From JBCCQH01 sp039024435 (GTDB taxonomy: Bacteria; Bacteroidota; Bacteroidia; J057; JADKCL01), in assembly GCA_039024435.1 (NCBI GenBank), contig JBCCQH010000004.1, forward strand, positions 1-64,000: a stretch of DNA of 64,000 bases, read 5' to 3'. Positions 43,543-53,062 of this stretch are shown here, one piece after another. The number at the start of each line of letters is the position of its first letter. Within the stretch, counting starts at the first letter, position 1. Both the position numbers and the translations under genes were made by a program. Below the pieces are notes generated by a model. The model made no database searches, was not told where the DNA came from, and worked only from the letters and a program-made list of their open reading frames with translations.

Positions 43543-46500
43543 ATGCAGCTAACCAGCCTCGAAATACAAGGCTTCAAAAGTTTTGCCGACAAGACCAAGT
43601 TCCTCTTTGACAAGGGGATAACGGGGGTCGTCGGGCCTAATGGGTGCGGAAAATCCAATATCGTGGATTCCATTCGCTGGGTGTTGGGGGAGCAAAAGAC
43701 CCGGAAGCTGCGCTCGGAAAAGATGCAAAATGTCATCTTCAACGGCACCTCGAAGCGGAAGCGGGGCAACTATGCCATGGTTACGCTGACCTTCGAAAAC
43801 ACCAAGAATATTCTGCCTACGGAATACACCACGGTGGCGGTCACCCGCAAGCTTTACCGCAATGGAGACAGTGATTATTTGATCAATGACATCCCTTGCC
43901 GCCTCAAGGACATCCACAATCTGTTTTTAGATACCGGAATTGGGCCGGATTCGTACGCCATTATCGAACTCAAGATGGTGGATGACATCCTCAACGACAA
44001 AGAAAATTCCCGGCGGCTCCTCTTCGAAGAAGCTGCAGGAATCTCGAAGTACAAGATCCGCAAGCGGGAGACGCTGCGGCGGCTGAACGCCACTCAGAGC
44101 GACCTGGACCGGGTGGAGGATGTGCTGTTTGAGATCCAAAAACAGTTGAAATCACTGGAATCGCAGGCCCGCAAGGCCCGGCGCTACTTTGAACTGAAGG
44201 CCAAATACAAGTTGCTCAGTTCCCAGCATGCATTCTTTACGATTCGGGAACTGCGGGGCCGCTACGAGGCCATCGAGCGTGAGGAAAAGGGCGTTGCCGA
44301 CCGACTGACCGCGCTTCAGTCGGGTATCGCGAAGCGGGAAGCTCGTGTACAGGAGTTGCGCAAGGAACAATTGGACCAGGAAAATCAGTTGTCGGCCGCG
44401 CAGAAAGACCTCAATGCCCACAATGCGCGCATCCTGGAGATCGAGAAAGAAAAATCGATCAAAAATGAACGCCTCAAATACCTGCAACAGCGGGAGTTTG
44501 CCATCGGCGATCAACTGGAAAAGGAAAAACGACAGGCGGAGCGCACCCAGGAAGAATTGGGGCAGATCCGGGACAAGGCGGAAGCGGTCCGCAAAGATTT
44601 TACCGAGCACGGGGCGGTGCTGGAAGCGCTGCGCCACGAATTGGCGGAAGCGAAATCTCTCCAGGAAGAGCAGAAATTCCAGGTCGAAGGCTACGCCAGT
44701 GAGCACCGCGAACTGGAAATGGATCTGAACCGCCTGGCAAAGGAAAAAGAGATCAAACAGATCCAGATCGAAGGGTTTCGCAAGGAAATCGAGCGCAATG
44801 AAGCCGACCGGACGAGCAAGAAGGACGAGTTGGATTCATTTGCGCAAGCCCTGCAAACGCTCGAAGTGGAAGTGGCCGGCCTGGATCAGCGGGTCACCGA
44901 ACTGCGCCAAAAGAAGACAGCAAACGACGCCGCCCGTGAAGAATCTACCCGGATCCTGGACGAATTGCGCGATCAAATCTACCGCACCAGCCGGGGGCTT
45001 GATGCCCGCATGAACGAATACAACCTCACCAAAAGCTTGGTCGAAAATCTGGAAGGCTTTCCGGAAAGCGTAAAATTCCTCAAGAAAGAGGCTTCTTGGG
45101 TGAAAGACGCCCCCTTGCTGTCGGACATTTTTGCCACCGATGAGGTCTACAAGGTAGCCTTGGAGAATCTGCTTGACCCTTACCTGAGCTATTACATCGT
45201 CGAGACGCGTGCGGATGCAATGCAAGCGGTGCGCCTTCTTTCCGATGCGGCGAAGGGACGGGCCAACTTTTTCATTCTGGAAGAGCTGGCCGACTACTCC
45301 GCGAATCCTCGGATGGCGCATCCGGGAGCCTCACCGGCCTTGGCGTTGGTGGAGGTCAATGAGAAATACCGCAAACTGGCCGAATACCTGCTGGACCGGG
45401 TCTACATCGTGAACGATGAGTCGGAAATCCCCGAAGTGTTGCCCGCTGGTGCACTGTTTCTCACCAAGAATGGGGGGCTGCAACGGCGTCCTTACAGTTT
45501 GAGTGGGGGATCCATTGGCTTGTTCCAGGGCAAACGGCTGGGACGGGCGAAAAATCTGGAAAAACTGCGCAAAGAAATCAAGCAGCTCGAAAAGGAGCTG
45601 AATCAACGCAAAACGGATCGGGATGCGCAAGAAAAGCGCCACCAGAAACTCAAAGAAAACAATTTCGGCAAGGAACTCGACCGGGAAAATCAAATTTTTC
45701 AGACCAAGAAGCGAGATCTCAGCGTCCTGCAAGCACGGGAAACCGAGTACAAGGACTTCATTGCGCAAGCGGGGGAACGTTCGGAGGTAATCGTGGTGCA
45801 GGTGGAGACCTTGGAGAGAGAAATCGCCGCAGTGAGTCCCCGCATCGTCCAGTTGCAAGCCACTTTTGTGGAGCGCTCGCGAATCCTGGAAGAAGCCCGC
45901 CGGATGCTGGACAACAGTACCGAGGAAGCAAGCGAAAAAAGCCAGTCCTTCAACCAGCAAAATATCCGGTACATCCAGGCCAAGAACCATCTGGAAATGC
46001 TGGAACGGGAAGCCGTGCAGAAGTCGGAGCAGTTGGCAGCATTCGCCCGAAACGATAAAATGAACAAAGCAGATCTGGAAGAAACGAAGAAAAATATCCA
46101 CGAACTCGTTCAGACCAATCTGCAAAATGACGATCAGATGATTGCGCTTTACGAGGAAAAAAAGCGCAAAGAGGACCAGACCGGCAAACTGGAGCATATC
46201 GTCGCCACCAAGCGGATGAACATCCAGGAGTTTGAGGATGATGTCCGCAAGGAGCGCCGCAAAAAGGACGAACTAGAGGCACAGCGAAATGCGACCCGGG
46301 AGCGCGTGACCGAAATCCGGATCGAACTGAACGGCCTGAAAGAGCGGATGCAGGTCGAATTTGAGGTTGACATATCCGATTTGGATGAAGCCGATCTTTT
46401 TGCGGGCAAGCGGGAAGAGGTTGACCCGGCAGAGATCGAGACGCAAATGTTAAAGCTCCGGCAGCGCTTGCAGAAGTACGGCGAGATCAATCCGATGGCG

Positions 46501-47094
46501 GTGGAGGCATTCGATGAGATGAAGGAGCGCCACGACTTCATCGATGGACAACGCAATGACTTGGTGGAAGCCAAGCAGACACTTTTGGATACGATTGCCG
46601 AAATAGATGAGACGGCAACCGAGAAGTTTCGGGAGTCTTTTGTGCAGATCCGCACGAACTTCAAGCGGGTATTTCAGCATCTTTTCCAGCCAGGGGACAC
46701 CTGCGATTTGACTTTGGTGGATCCGAGCGATCCTTTGGACAGCAGCATCGACATCATGGCCAAACCCAAGGGTAAGCGGCCGCTCACGATCAATCAGCTC
46801 TCGGGCGGAGAGAAGACCTTGACCGCGGTGGCGCTGCTGTTTGCGATTTACCTGCTAAAGCCGGCACCCTTCTGTATTTTTGACGAGGTGGACGCCCCCC
46901 TCGACGACGCCAACATCGATAAATTCAACAATATCATCCGGGAATTCAGCAAGGATTCGCAGTTCATTATCGTAACCCACAACAAGCGGACGATGGCGGC
47001 TACGAACGTCATGTACGGCGTGACCATGCAGGAACAGGGAGTCAGCAAGGTCTTGCCGGTAGACTTGGTTTCCCTAAACCTGGACTTGGAATAG
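43543..47094 (+). CDS. smc: Chromosome segregation protein SMC
   Basis: An 1183-residue condensin ATPase. The N-terminal head has GPNGCGKS (31-38). Two long coiled coils (about 170-500 and 670-1000) flank a globular hinge (about 500-660; VEVNEKYRKLAEYLLDRVYIV in outline). The C-terminal head holds the signature LSGGEKTLTA (from 1086) and Walker B ending FDEVDAPLDDAN (about 1113-1124). Length and layout are standard. ScpA and ScpB are not in the window. It is a single gene, 178 bases before the tRNA-His, with a degenerate MITE-like fragment in between. Confidence 0.97.
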   Translation: MQLTSLEIQGFKSFADKTKFLFDKGITGVVGPNGCGKSNIVDSIRWVLGEQKTRKLRSEKMQNVIFNGTSKRKRGNYAMVTLTFENTKNILPTEYTTVAVTRKLYRNGDSDYLINDIPCRLKDIHNLFLDTGIGPDSYAIIELKMVDDILNDKENSRRLLFEEAAGISKYKIRKRETLRRLNATQSDLDRVEDVLFEIQKQLKSLESQARKARRYFELKAKYKLLSSQHAFFTIRELRGRYEAIEREEKGVADRLTALQSGIAKREARVQELRKEQLDQENQLSAAQKDLNAHNARILEIEKEKSIKNERLKYLQQREFAIGDQLEKEKRQAERTQEELGQIRDKAEAVRKDFTEHGAVLEALRHELAEAKSLQEEQKFQVEGYASEHRELEMDLNRLAKEKEIKQIQIEGFRKEIERNEADRTSKKDELDSFAQALQTLEVEVAGLDQRVTELRQKKTANDAAREESTRILDELRDQIYRTSRGLDARMNEYNLTKSLVENLEGFPESVKFLKKEASWVKDAPLLSDIFATDEVYKVALENLLDPYLSYYIVETRADAMQAVRLLSDAAKGRANFFILEELADYSANPRMAHPGASPALALVEVNEKYRKLAEYLLDRVYIVNDESEIPEVLPAGALFLTKNGGLQRRPYSLSGGSIGLFQGKRLGRAKNLEKLRKEIKQLEKELNQRKTDRDAQEKRHQKLKENNFGKELDRENQIFQTKKRDLSVLQARETEYKDFIAQAGERSEVIVVQVETLEREIAAVSPRIVQLQATFVERSRILEEARRMLDNSTEEASEKSQSFNQQNIRYIQAKNHLEMLEREAVQKSEQLAAFARNDKMNKADLEETKKNIHELVQTNLQNDDQMIALYEEKKRKEDQTGKLEHIVATKRMNIQEFEDDVRKERRKKDELEAQRNATRERVTEIRIELNGLKERMQVEFEVDISDLDEADLFAGKREEVDPAEIETQMLKLRQRLQKYGEINPMAVEAFDEMKERHDFIDGQRNDLVEAKQTLLDTIAEIDETATEKFRESFVQIRTNFKRVFQHLFQPGDTCDLTLVDPSDPLDSSIDIMAKPKGKRPLTINQLSGGEKTLTAVALLFAIYLLKPAPFCIFDEVDAPLDDANIDKFNNIIREFSKDSQFIIVTHNKRTMAATNVMYGVTMQEQGVSKVLPVDLVSLNLDLE

Positions 47095-47138
47095 GGCGGG
47101 ATGCCAAAAATCACGGCGGGAGTGATGAATGTCGGAAG

Positions 47139-47200
47139 CAGTTTAAAATTGATTTGGGAATCTGCCGGAGCAAAACCGCTGGATTCAATGTAAACTGGTC
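47139..47200. repeat. Short degenerate MITE-like element
   Basis: The ends GCAGTTTAAAATTGAT and (reverse complement of the right end) CCAGTTTACATTGAAT are similar inverted repeats. The left end matches the start of the element at 62255. It looks like an internally deleted copy between smc and tRNA-His. Confidence 0.4.
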
Positions 47201-47225
47201 CCCGAGCAAAAAACCGCGGGAAAAC

Positions 47226-47257
47226 TTGAAAAAAAATCTACGATTGTGCTATCTTTG
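47226..47257 (+). promoter_or_regulatory. Promoter of tRNA-His
   Basis: TTGA (47226-47229), a 20-base spacer, then TATCTTTG (47250-47257), an exact TAnnTTTG match. The mature tRNA begins 16 bases downstream. Confidence 0.6.
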
Positions 47258-47272
47258 TTGCCCAATTGACAC

Positions 47273-47347
<75 letters not shown>

Positions 47348-47352
47348 CGAAA

Positions 47353-47390
47353 AACATCCATTGATTCATTCATTGGATGTTTTATTTTTT
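47353..47390 (+). terminator. Terminator of tRNA-His
   Basis: AACATCCA/TGGATGTT stem with a 13-base loop, followed by TTATTTTTT, five bases after the tRNA. Confidence 0.8.
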
Positions 47391-47729
47391 AGCCCGATTC
47401 ATACGTGATATTTCCGAATCTCCAAAGATTATTTTGTGGCGAGTTGCTTGGAAATCGGCGATTTTTCCCATTCAAGTGGGATTCAAATTGCAGCCATTGA
47501 TTGTAAACCCCGCTTGATTTACCGTATGGGGTGCAAGAAAATTGAACAAAAAGGGCCTAACATTATGGTGCTGAATGCGTTTAACAATTTAAGTGTCAAA
47601 AACTGCGTCGCGCACAACCAAAAAATCGTGCGTTTTTCCGTTACCATAGCAAATTTTTTTCCATTGCATTGTGTGGTTGAGTTTGTTCATTTGTAACATC
47701 ATACAACCGCCGCAAAACAAGCTGAACTG
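47391..47729. other. Intergenic region after tRNA-His
   Basis: An A+T-rich stretch of about 340 bases. An 86-codon plus-strand frame (47436-47696) exists but shows no recognisable domain and no codon or start support, so I do not call it a gene. No repeat copy was seen. Confidence 0.45.
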
Positions 47730-48182
47730 ATGATCCAATTTAATATTCAATGGTCTAAAGCCCTGCTCTCTGAACTGGACCGAGAAATTTACGCCCACTT
47801 CTTCGCCGTCGTGCGGGGGCAAAAGATAGTCTACATTGGCAATGCCAATGGCGAAACACTGCGTACTTTGTTGGAATCTACGTTGGCCAGCCCCGATTTC
47901 CACGGAGGGAAAACCGAAATTTATTTGGGACGCATCCGGGAATACGGCACGCGTCGCATTCCCGCCGAAACGATTGAAGGCTTGCACCAACTTCTCGTGT
48001 ACGCGCGCAAGCCGCGCCTGAACCGCCGGGGGAAGCTGCGCTACAACGGACTCGCCAATTTGCGCGTCACCAATTCCGGCTGTGAATTGTTGCCGTACAA
48101 TGTTCGCGCCGAAAATAGAATTGTTTTCCTGAGCATGAAAAATGCCGCGAAGATGCGCTATCAGCCGGGAATCGCGGGCTGA
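47730..48182 (+). CDS. Small GIY-YIG-like protein
   Basis: A 150-residue protein without signal or membrane segments. The segment FFAVVRGQKIVYIGNANG followed by LRTLLES is like the GIY...YIG strand pair and the following Arg helix of GIY-YIG nucleases, and TIEGLHQLLVYARKPRLN matches the family's ending (Glu, then P-x-x-N type). This is by-eye recognition; GIY itself is replaced by FFA, so activity is uncertain. It stands alone between tRNA-His and a perfect bidirectional terminator. Confidence 0.6.
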   Translation: MIQFNIQWSKALLSELDREIYAHFFAVVRGQKIVYIGNANGETLRTLLESTLASPDFHGGKTEIYLGRIREYGTRRIPAETIEGLHQLLVYARKPRLNRRGKLRYNGLANLRVTNSGCELLPYNVRAENRIVFLSMKNAAKMRYQPGIAG

Positions 48183-48220
48183 TGCTTTGTTTGATCTGAC
48201 TTTTGGTGTTGATTAAGCAT

Positions 48221-48252
48221 GAAAAAGGGACCACGCGTGGTCCCTTTTTCAT
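48221..48252. terminator. Bidirectional terminator, 16-bp perfect palindrome arms
   Basis: TGAAAAAGGGACCACG (48221-48236) meets its exact reverse complement CGTGGTCCCTTTTTCA (48237-48252) with no spacer. A and T tracts on the two sides suit both the GIY-YIG-like gene and the convergent YkgJ gene. Confidence 0.85.
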
Positions 48253-48272
48253 TTACGGGTACTTTTTTTGGC

Positions 48273-48764
48273 TCAACGATAAGCTTCTTCCAAAATTTCT
48301 ACGACGCGGAATGCCGCGGGACAAACCAAGGTGTTCTTCTTCGTGATCGCGATGTGCAGGTGAAACTTTCGTTTCCCCGTGTGGGGATAATCCCGACAAG
48401 CCCGAGGACGGTCCTCGTAGATGCGGCACCGGTTATCGCTTTCGAGGAAAGGGCAGGGGGTTTGCTGTAAGACAAAATCATCGTCTTCGTCCACGTAAAG
48501 GTATTTTTCTACAAATTCTCCGGGCCGCATTCGCAGCCGCTTGGCGATCCGCTCGATGTCCTTTTGGGTAAATGTTGGGGAGATGGTTTTGCAGCAGTTT
48601 GCACAACTGAGGCAATCGATCTCTTCCCAGACCTGACCGTCGGCGTCCAGGACTTGCTGGTCCAGGTCTTTGGGGGGACGGGCCTTGAGCCGGGCGAGAA
48701 ATTTGCGCTGGCGCTTCTTTGCTTTGCGGGCCGCTTCCTGGTGCGGCAAGCCTGCCTGAGCCAT
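48273..48764 (-). CDS. YkgJ-family cysteine-cluster protein
   Basis: A 163-residue protein with the YkgJ cysteine pattern: CLSCANCCK, then CPFLESDNRCRIYEDRP and CRDYPHTGKR. Such clusters bind zinc or iron-sulfur; the function is not known. The N-terminus is strongly basic (ARKAKKRQRKFLARLKARPPK). Its start lies two bases after the stop of the PaaE-like reductase gene, so the two are one transcription unit; a redox link between them is possible (inference). Confidence 0.88.
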   Translation of the reverse strand: MAQAGLPHQEAARKAKKRQRKFLARLKARPPKDLDQQVLDADGQVWEEIDCLSCANCCKTISPTFTQKDIERIAKRLRMRPGEFVEKYLYVDEDDDFVLQQTPCPFLESDNRCRIYEDRPRACRDYPHTGKRKFHLHIAITKKNTLVCPAAFRVVEILEEAYR

Positions 48765-48766
48765 GC

Positions 48767-49855
48767 TTACATGAATTCTATTTTGCAGTTTGGCGTCATG
48801 GGATGGGCCATGCAGGTCAGGATATAACCATCGGCAATCTCGCTGTCACTCAGCCCTTCATCCTCTTCCATCTCCACGGTCCCCACGTGGGTTTTGGCGC
48901 GGCAGGTCGTGCATACTCCCATTTGGCAGGCGTAGGGCGGGTCCATGCCCGCGTCGAGAACCGCTTCGAGGATGGTGACGCTTTGCTTGACCTCGACGGT
49001 CTTCTCGTCGCCGTCTAGCATTACCAAGATCGAATAATCGCCCGGCTTGCCTTCGACCTCACCATTGTCGGTCGCGGCCGGAGCAACTGCCGATTCCGCT
49101 TCCGCAGTTTTCTGCGGGGCGGTGAACAGTTCACGCTTGATTTGGTCCGGCGAAACGCCCATGAAACTCAGGGCCGCCTGGGCTTCTTCCATCATGCCCA
49201 GGGGACCGCACATGTAAAATACTTTGGGGAGGTTGTCACGGTCGATGATGTCCTGCATCACCGGAAAGAGTTGCATGCGGTTGGGAACCCCCGTGAGCCC
49301 GGTCCAGTCGGCCGGGGCTGTGTCCAGGTTGTGAACGACTTTGATGCGGTCCGCGTAGGTTGCTTCCATTTCCATCAACTCCTTGCGGAAGATGATGCTC
49401 TCCACGTCGCGGTTGGCGTAAAACAAGCTCACCTTGCTGTACGGCTCTTCCTGAAGTACCGACTTAGCAATCGACATGAGCGGCGTAATTCCGCTGCCGC
49501 CGGCGATCAGCACGTAATGTTGAAATTTACCGGCATCCAGTTCGACGACGAAATTTCCCATGGGGGGCAACACTTCCATCACATCGCCCACCTTCAAGTG
49601 GTCGGGCAGGTAGTTTGACATGACTCCACCTTCTACGCGTTTGACCGTTACGGCGAGGGCCGGATCGGTAATGGGGGAGGAGCACAGCGAGTAGGCGCGT
49701 CGGGTGCTCTCGCCATTGATATCGGCTTTCAAAGTAAGGTATTGGCCGGGCTTGTATTCAAAATCGGCTCCCGCCGGCTTTTCGAATACAATGGTGTTGG
49801 CGTCCGCCGTTTCGCGGATGATGTTGCTTACTTTCAAGGGAAAAAACTTGCTCAT
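48767..49855 (-). CDS. PaaE-like flavodoxin/ferredoxin reductase with 2Fe-2S domain
   Basis: About 362 residues from the ATG at 49855 (MSKFFPLKVSNI); the frame can be read to 49972 but the extra residues have no support. An FAD-binding barrel (RRAYSLCSSP), an NAD(P)-binding domain (IAGGSGITPLMSI; FYMCGPLGMM) and a C-terminal plant-type ferredoxin domain (CQMGVCTTCRAK... LTCMAHP) follow in that order, as in PaaE and similar oxygenase reductases. A Pro/Ala/Glu-rich linker joins the ferredoxin part. No oxygenase subunit genes are adjacent, so its electron acceptor is unknown. Confidence 0.9.
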   Translation of the reverse strand: MSKFFPLKVSNIIRETADANTIVFEKPAGADFEYKPGQYLTLKADINGESTRRAYSLCSSPITDPALAVTVKRVEGGVMSNYLPDHLKVGDVMEVLPPMGNFVVELDAGKFQHYVLIAGGSGITPLMSIAKSVLQEEPYSKVSLFYANRDVESIIFRKELMEMEATYADRIKVVHNLDTAPADWTGLTGVPNRMQLFPVMQDIIDRDNLPKVFYMCGPLGMMEEAQAALSFMGVSPDQIKRELFTAPQKTAEAESAVAPAATDNGEVEGKPGDYSILVMLDGDEKTVEVKQSVTILEAVLDAGMDPPYACQMGVCTTCRAKTHVGTVEMEEDEGLSDSEIADGYILTCMAHPMTPNCKIEFM

Positions 49856-50001
49856 AGTGGATCTGTGAGTTCCTTTTTGGGGAAATAACCACGCGGCGCG
49901 GCAATTGTTGCCGCGAATTCGAAGGGGAAAAGATAAAAATGCTTTGGGTCGGCCTATTTGCTGGACAGCCAAATTTTCCTGATTGACTTGTCACCGGAGA
50001 A

Positions 50002-51033
50002 CTAAGTGCGCTCCGCCAGGGCCAACTGCCACTTCCAGGCATCCCGGAGAGCATCTTCTAGGCTGAATTTTGCTTTCCAGCCGAGGACATTGGCTTCAGA
50101 GGCGGCCCAGACGGCTTCGACATCGCCGGGACGCCGCGGCCCAATGCGAAATTTCAAGGGAACTTGGGTCACCCGTTGAAAAGCGTGCACCACTTCGAGG
50201 ACGCTGCTGCCGGCACCGGTGCCGATGTTGACCGTGGTGTTGAAGGTTGCGGCGGGATGGACCGCCAGGTGTTCGAGGGCTTTCACGTGCGCCCGCGCGA
50301 GGTCCACCACGTGGATGTAGTCCCGGATGCAGGTGCCGTCCGGCGTGTTGTAGTCCTGGCCGAACACCACGAGTTCCGGGCGGATACCGGCCGCCGTTTG
50401 GGTGATGAATGGCACCAGGTTGTTCGGTGGGCCCAAAGGCAACTCCCCGATGAGACCGCTGGGATGGGCCCCAATGGGGTTGAAATACCGTAGTGTCACC
50501 GCTTTCAGACCTTTCTCCGCAGTGACGGTATCCCGAATCAACTGCTCACCCACTTGCTTGGTAAATCCGTAAGGCGAACTGGCGGGCTTCACCGGAGAGG
50601 ATTCCGTCACCGGAAGCGCATCCGGCTCGCCGTACACGGTGCAGGATGAAGAAAACACCAACCCCGGCATCTGGTGGTGGGCCATGACCCGCAGCAAGGT
50701 GGCCAGCGATCCGATATTGTTTTCGTAGTACATTTCCGGATGCGCTACCGATTCCCCAACCGCTTTGTGGGCCGCAAAGTGGATCACCGCAAACACGTCA
50801 CCTTCCTGGCGAAAGACGTCTTCGAGGGCTGCTTCATCCCGGCAGTCTACCTCATAGCGCGGGATCAACTCTCCGCAAAGCTCACTCACCCGGGCGGGAA
50901 CGCTTTGTTCGGAATTGCTGTAGTTGTCGAGGATGACGGGCAAATAGCCCGCTTGGTGCAGTTCCACTGCGGTGTGCGACCCGATGTAGCCCGCGCCGCC
51001 GGTTACGATGACCTTTTTCCTTTGCTTGCTCAT
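50002..51033 (-). CDS. galE: UDP-glucose 4-epimerase
   Basis: A 343-residue extended SDR enzyme that interconverts UDP-glucose and UDP-galactose. It has the NAD-binding TGGAGYIGSH, the catalytic YGFTK preceded by SSSCTVYGEP, and the substrate blocks LRYFNPIGAHPSG, NNLVPFITQ and RDYIHVVDLARAH. The family is secure; substrate range (Glc/Gal or GlcNAc/GalNAc) is not. A single gene on the minus strand, 146 bases before the reductase gene; the C-terminus ends in a short ALAERT tail. Confidence 0.94.
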   Translation of the reverse strand: MSKQRKKVIVTGGAGYIGSHTAVELHQAGYLPVILDNYSNSEQSVPARVSELCGELIPRYEVDCRDEAALEDVFRQEGDVFAVIHFAAHKAVGESVAHPEMYYENNIGSLATLLRVMAHHQMPGLVFSSSCTVYGEPDALPVTESSPVKPASSPYGFTKQVGEQLIRDTVTAEKGLKAVTLRYFNPIGAHPSGLIGELPLGPPNNLVPFITQTAAGIRPELVVFGQDYNTPDGTCIRDYIHVVDLARAHVKALEHLAVHPAATFNTTVNIGTGAGSSVLEVVHAFQRVTQVPLKFRIGPRRPGDVEAVWAASEANVLGWKAKFSLEDALRDAWKWQLALAERT

Positions 51034-51380
51034 GCGAACACCAATATTAGGAAATTTCCCGATGCGCCGGACAGGCGAGGTGGTTTTGTCACTCGGAGGA
51101 TTTCAGCGACGGGCCTGCCCACCACGGGCAGACGACAAAAATGTCAAGCTACTCTTGGTTAAATAGGGGCGGAAAAAGATGCCACAGCAAAATCGGAGTA
51201 TTAAATTTAAACCGCCTCTCAGACGTGCGGGGCACGCAAGAAAATATGCGAGGGAGCGCAGCATATTTATTGCTTTGCCAATGAATTACAATGTCAAGTG
51301 GACCCGGCGGTTGTTGCGCAAAAGTTGCATCGAGCCCATCTACCCGAGCCAAACTTGAGGAGAGTGTTTATAAAAGGGAG
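51034..51380. other. Intergenic region between galE and the A+T-rich SDR gene
   Basis: It holds the right half of a MITE-like element (51169-51222) and A+T-rich sequence after it. No gene is supported. A short G+C-rich inverted repeat (GGGCCTGCCCACCACGGGC) lies near 51110. Confidence 0.45.
51169..51222. repeat. MITE-like repeat, right half only
   Basis: About 49 of 54 bases match the right end of the element at 54302-54477, including the ATTAAATTTAAACCGC-TCTCAG end. The left half is not found nearby, so this may be a breakpoint. Confidence 0.6.
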
Positions 51381-52133
51381 TCAATTGAAGGTCAAACCTC
51401 CATCAACAGTCAAATTTTGCCCAGTGATCGACCTCGAATTCTCAGAAGCAAAAAATAGGGTCGCATCGGCAAAATCTTCAACCGTAGTAATTTTTTGTAA
51501 GGGCGTCATTCCTGCAATGGCTTCAAAAACTGCATCGGGAGTGGCAGCACTTGCATCAGTAACCTTCAATAGTCCGCCTGAAACCATATTTACCGTAATG
51601 CCCATTGGCCCTAAATCTTTCGCAAAGGTTCTGGTTAATCCTAACAGCGCAGCCTTGGCAATGGTGTAATCGTGATAAGGGACTACAGGATTTTGGACCA
51701 AATTGGTACCAACATTAATTATCCTTCCGTAATGTGCAGCCTTCATCGACGGTACAATAGACTGGATTAGGTTGAGTGACCCTTTTAACGTGACATCCAG
51801 GTGATTGGAAATTTCTTCCCAGGTAATGGTCTCAGCGGTTTTTCTCCCATCTCCATTGAAAGAATAATCAGTCATAGCATTATTGACCAGGACCGAGGGG
51901 AATTCCCCGAATTCTTTTTCGATGGCGGAAAGCATGCCCTTTACTTGTTCCACATCACTGACATCTGCGTGAAAAGCCTTGGCTGCATCCCCCAATTCCG
52001 CAACTAAGCGATTGGCTTTTTCCTCACTTTTAAAATAGTTTATCGCAACTTTGTATCCGTTTTTTGCAAACGATTTGGCAATGGATGCACCTAAACCACG
52101 GCTAGATCCAGAAACAACTACTATTTTATTCAT
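51381..52133 (-). CDS. FabG-like SDR oxidoreductase, A+T-rich and probably acquired
   Basis: About 250 residues from the ATG at 52133 (MNKIVVVSGSSRG); a start at 52157 adds eight residues. The Rossmann motif SGSSRGLG (8-15) and the catalytic Y156/K160 are present, and the C-terminus ends TGQNLTVDGGL like FabG reductases. Two key positions differ: NNAG is NNAM, and the catalytic serine 13 residues before the Tyr is Thr143. The gene is visibly more A+T-rich than its neighbours and lies between a repeat fragment and IS3 remnants, so recent transfer is likely. The substrate is unknown. Confidence 0.85.
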   Translation of the reverse strand: MNKIVVVSGSSRGLGASIAKSFAKNGYKVAINYFKSEEKANRLVAELGDAAKAFHADVSDVEQVKGMLSAIEKEFGEFPSVLVNNAMTDYSFNGDGRKTAETITWEEISNHLDVTLKGSLNLIQSIVPSMKAAHYGRIINVGTNLVQNPVVPYHDYTIAKAALLGLTRTFAKDLGPMGITVNMVSGGLLKVTDASAATPDAVFEAIAGMTPLQKITTVEDFADATLFFASENSRSITGQNLTVDGGLTFN

Positions 52134-52199
52134 ATTTATATATTCATTTAAACTCAACTATCCCCATCTGTCGAATCATTCTTTAGGATAAATTTCGGA

Positions 52200-52505
52200 G
52201 CGAAAATGCATTTTTGGCGGACCTCATTTGGTGTGAGGTCCCCTAAAGAACGATGAGTTTGGAAGTGGTTGGAAGCTGCTTGTAGATCGCTTCTTCCCAT
52301 CTCCATTTCTCGATGATATTCCGGGCATCTTCCAGGCTTATGAAATAGTTTCTGTCCGGGCATTCACCGCTGAAATTTCCCTCACAAGGGCCAATATAAG
52401 GATTGTTGGTCGGTTTCCCAGGCCTTGAAAATCCGGGATTACTTTGTTCTGGTAGCCCCAATTACCCAGCTCGTTCGCGATGAACCCGCTACCATTGTCC
52501 ACCTG
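52200..52505 (-). pseudogene. IS3-family transposase OrfB, C-terminal remnant
   Basis: In broken minus-strand frames one reads IS3-family DDE transposase pieces: DNGSGFIANELGNWG, SRPGKPTNNPYI, ISLEDARNIIEKWRWEEA, then in another frame HRSLGDLTPNEVRQKC. The catalytic E block shows as FEGN- or CEGN-type sequence. The reading frame is interrupted at least once and the N-terminal half is missing. Confidence 0.75.
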
Positions 52506-52591
52506 AATTCGATCCGGAATCCGATTGTAATACTCCCCAAAAATGGAACCATCGGTTAAGTTGAAATAGTCGCATCACAACCGATGAAATT

Positions 52592-52880
52592 ATGAAGCAA
52601 AGCAGAAGAAAATTCAGAGCCAAATTCAAGGCCCGGTTGGCCATTGAAGCCGGGAAAGAACGTGAGACGCTTTCGGAGCTCTCCAAGTGTTTTGAAGCCC
52701 ATCCCAATCAGCTCTCCAAGTGGAAGGGGAGTCCATCAGGTGAGCCTTTAAGAACGGACACAAAACCGAAGAACCCAAGGTAGCTCCCGATCAACTCTAC
52801 CGACAGATTGGGGAGTTGAAGGGGCGGACGAAACAATTGCAACTGCGATCATCCAACGCCTGCTACAAATTTCTGGATTA
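52592..52880 (+). pseudogene. IS3-family OrfA remnant
   Basis: The plus-strand start MKQSRRKFRAKFKARLAIEAG and SELSKCFEAHPNQLSKWK are the N-terminal helix-turn-helix of an IS3-family OrfA. The frame breaks after about 60 codons; a later frame has YRQIGELKGRTKQLQL, the expected end of OrfA. It points away from the OrfB piece, so the two fragments come from separate or rearranged copies. Confidence 0.75.
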
Positions 52881-53062
52881 TCCCCATCCCGAAACAAACA
52901 AAAGGTGGAGATCCAGAGGAATCTTTTGGGCTATTGCACCCTCCCCCCACAAAGCGCACGAAATCATTGGTACAACGACAAAGGGTAGCTTGACATTTTT
53001 GTCGTTGGCCGGTCCATAACCCTTCCATGTGCAGTCTTCGCGGTTTTGTGTATATTTATTCT
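52881..53062. other. Sequence after the IS remnant
   Basis: No gene supported. Plus-strand frames continue for short stretches without family likeness; it may be decayed IS sequence. Confidence 0.35.

Noticed and set aside
47436..47696. An 86-codon plus-strand frame after tRNA-His
   Set aside because: No recognisable domain, no start or promoter support, and intergenic composition.
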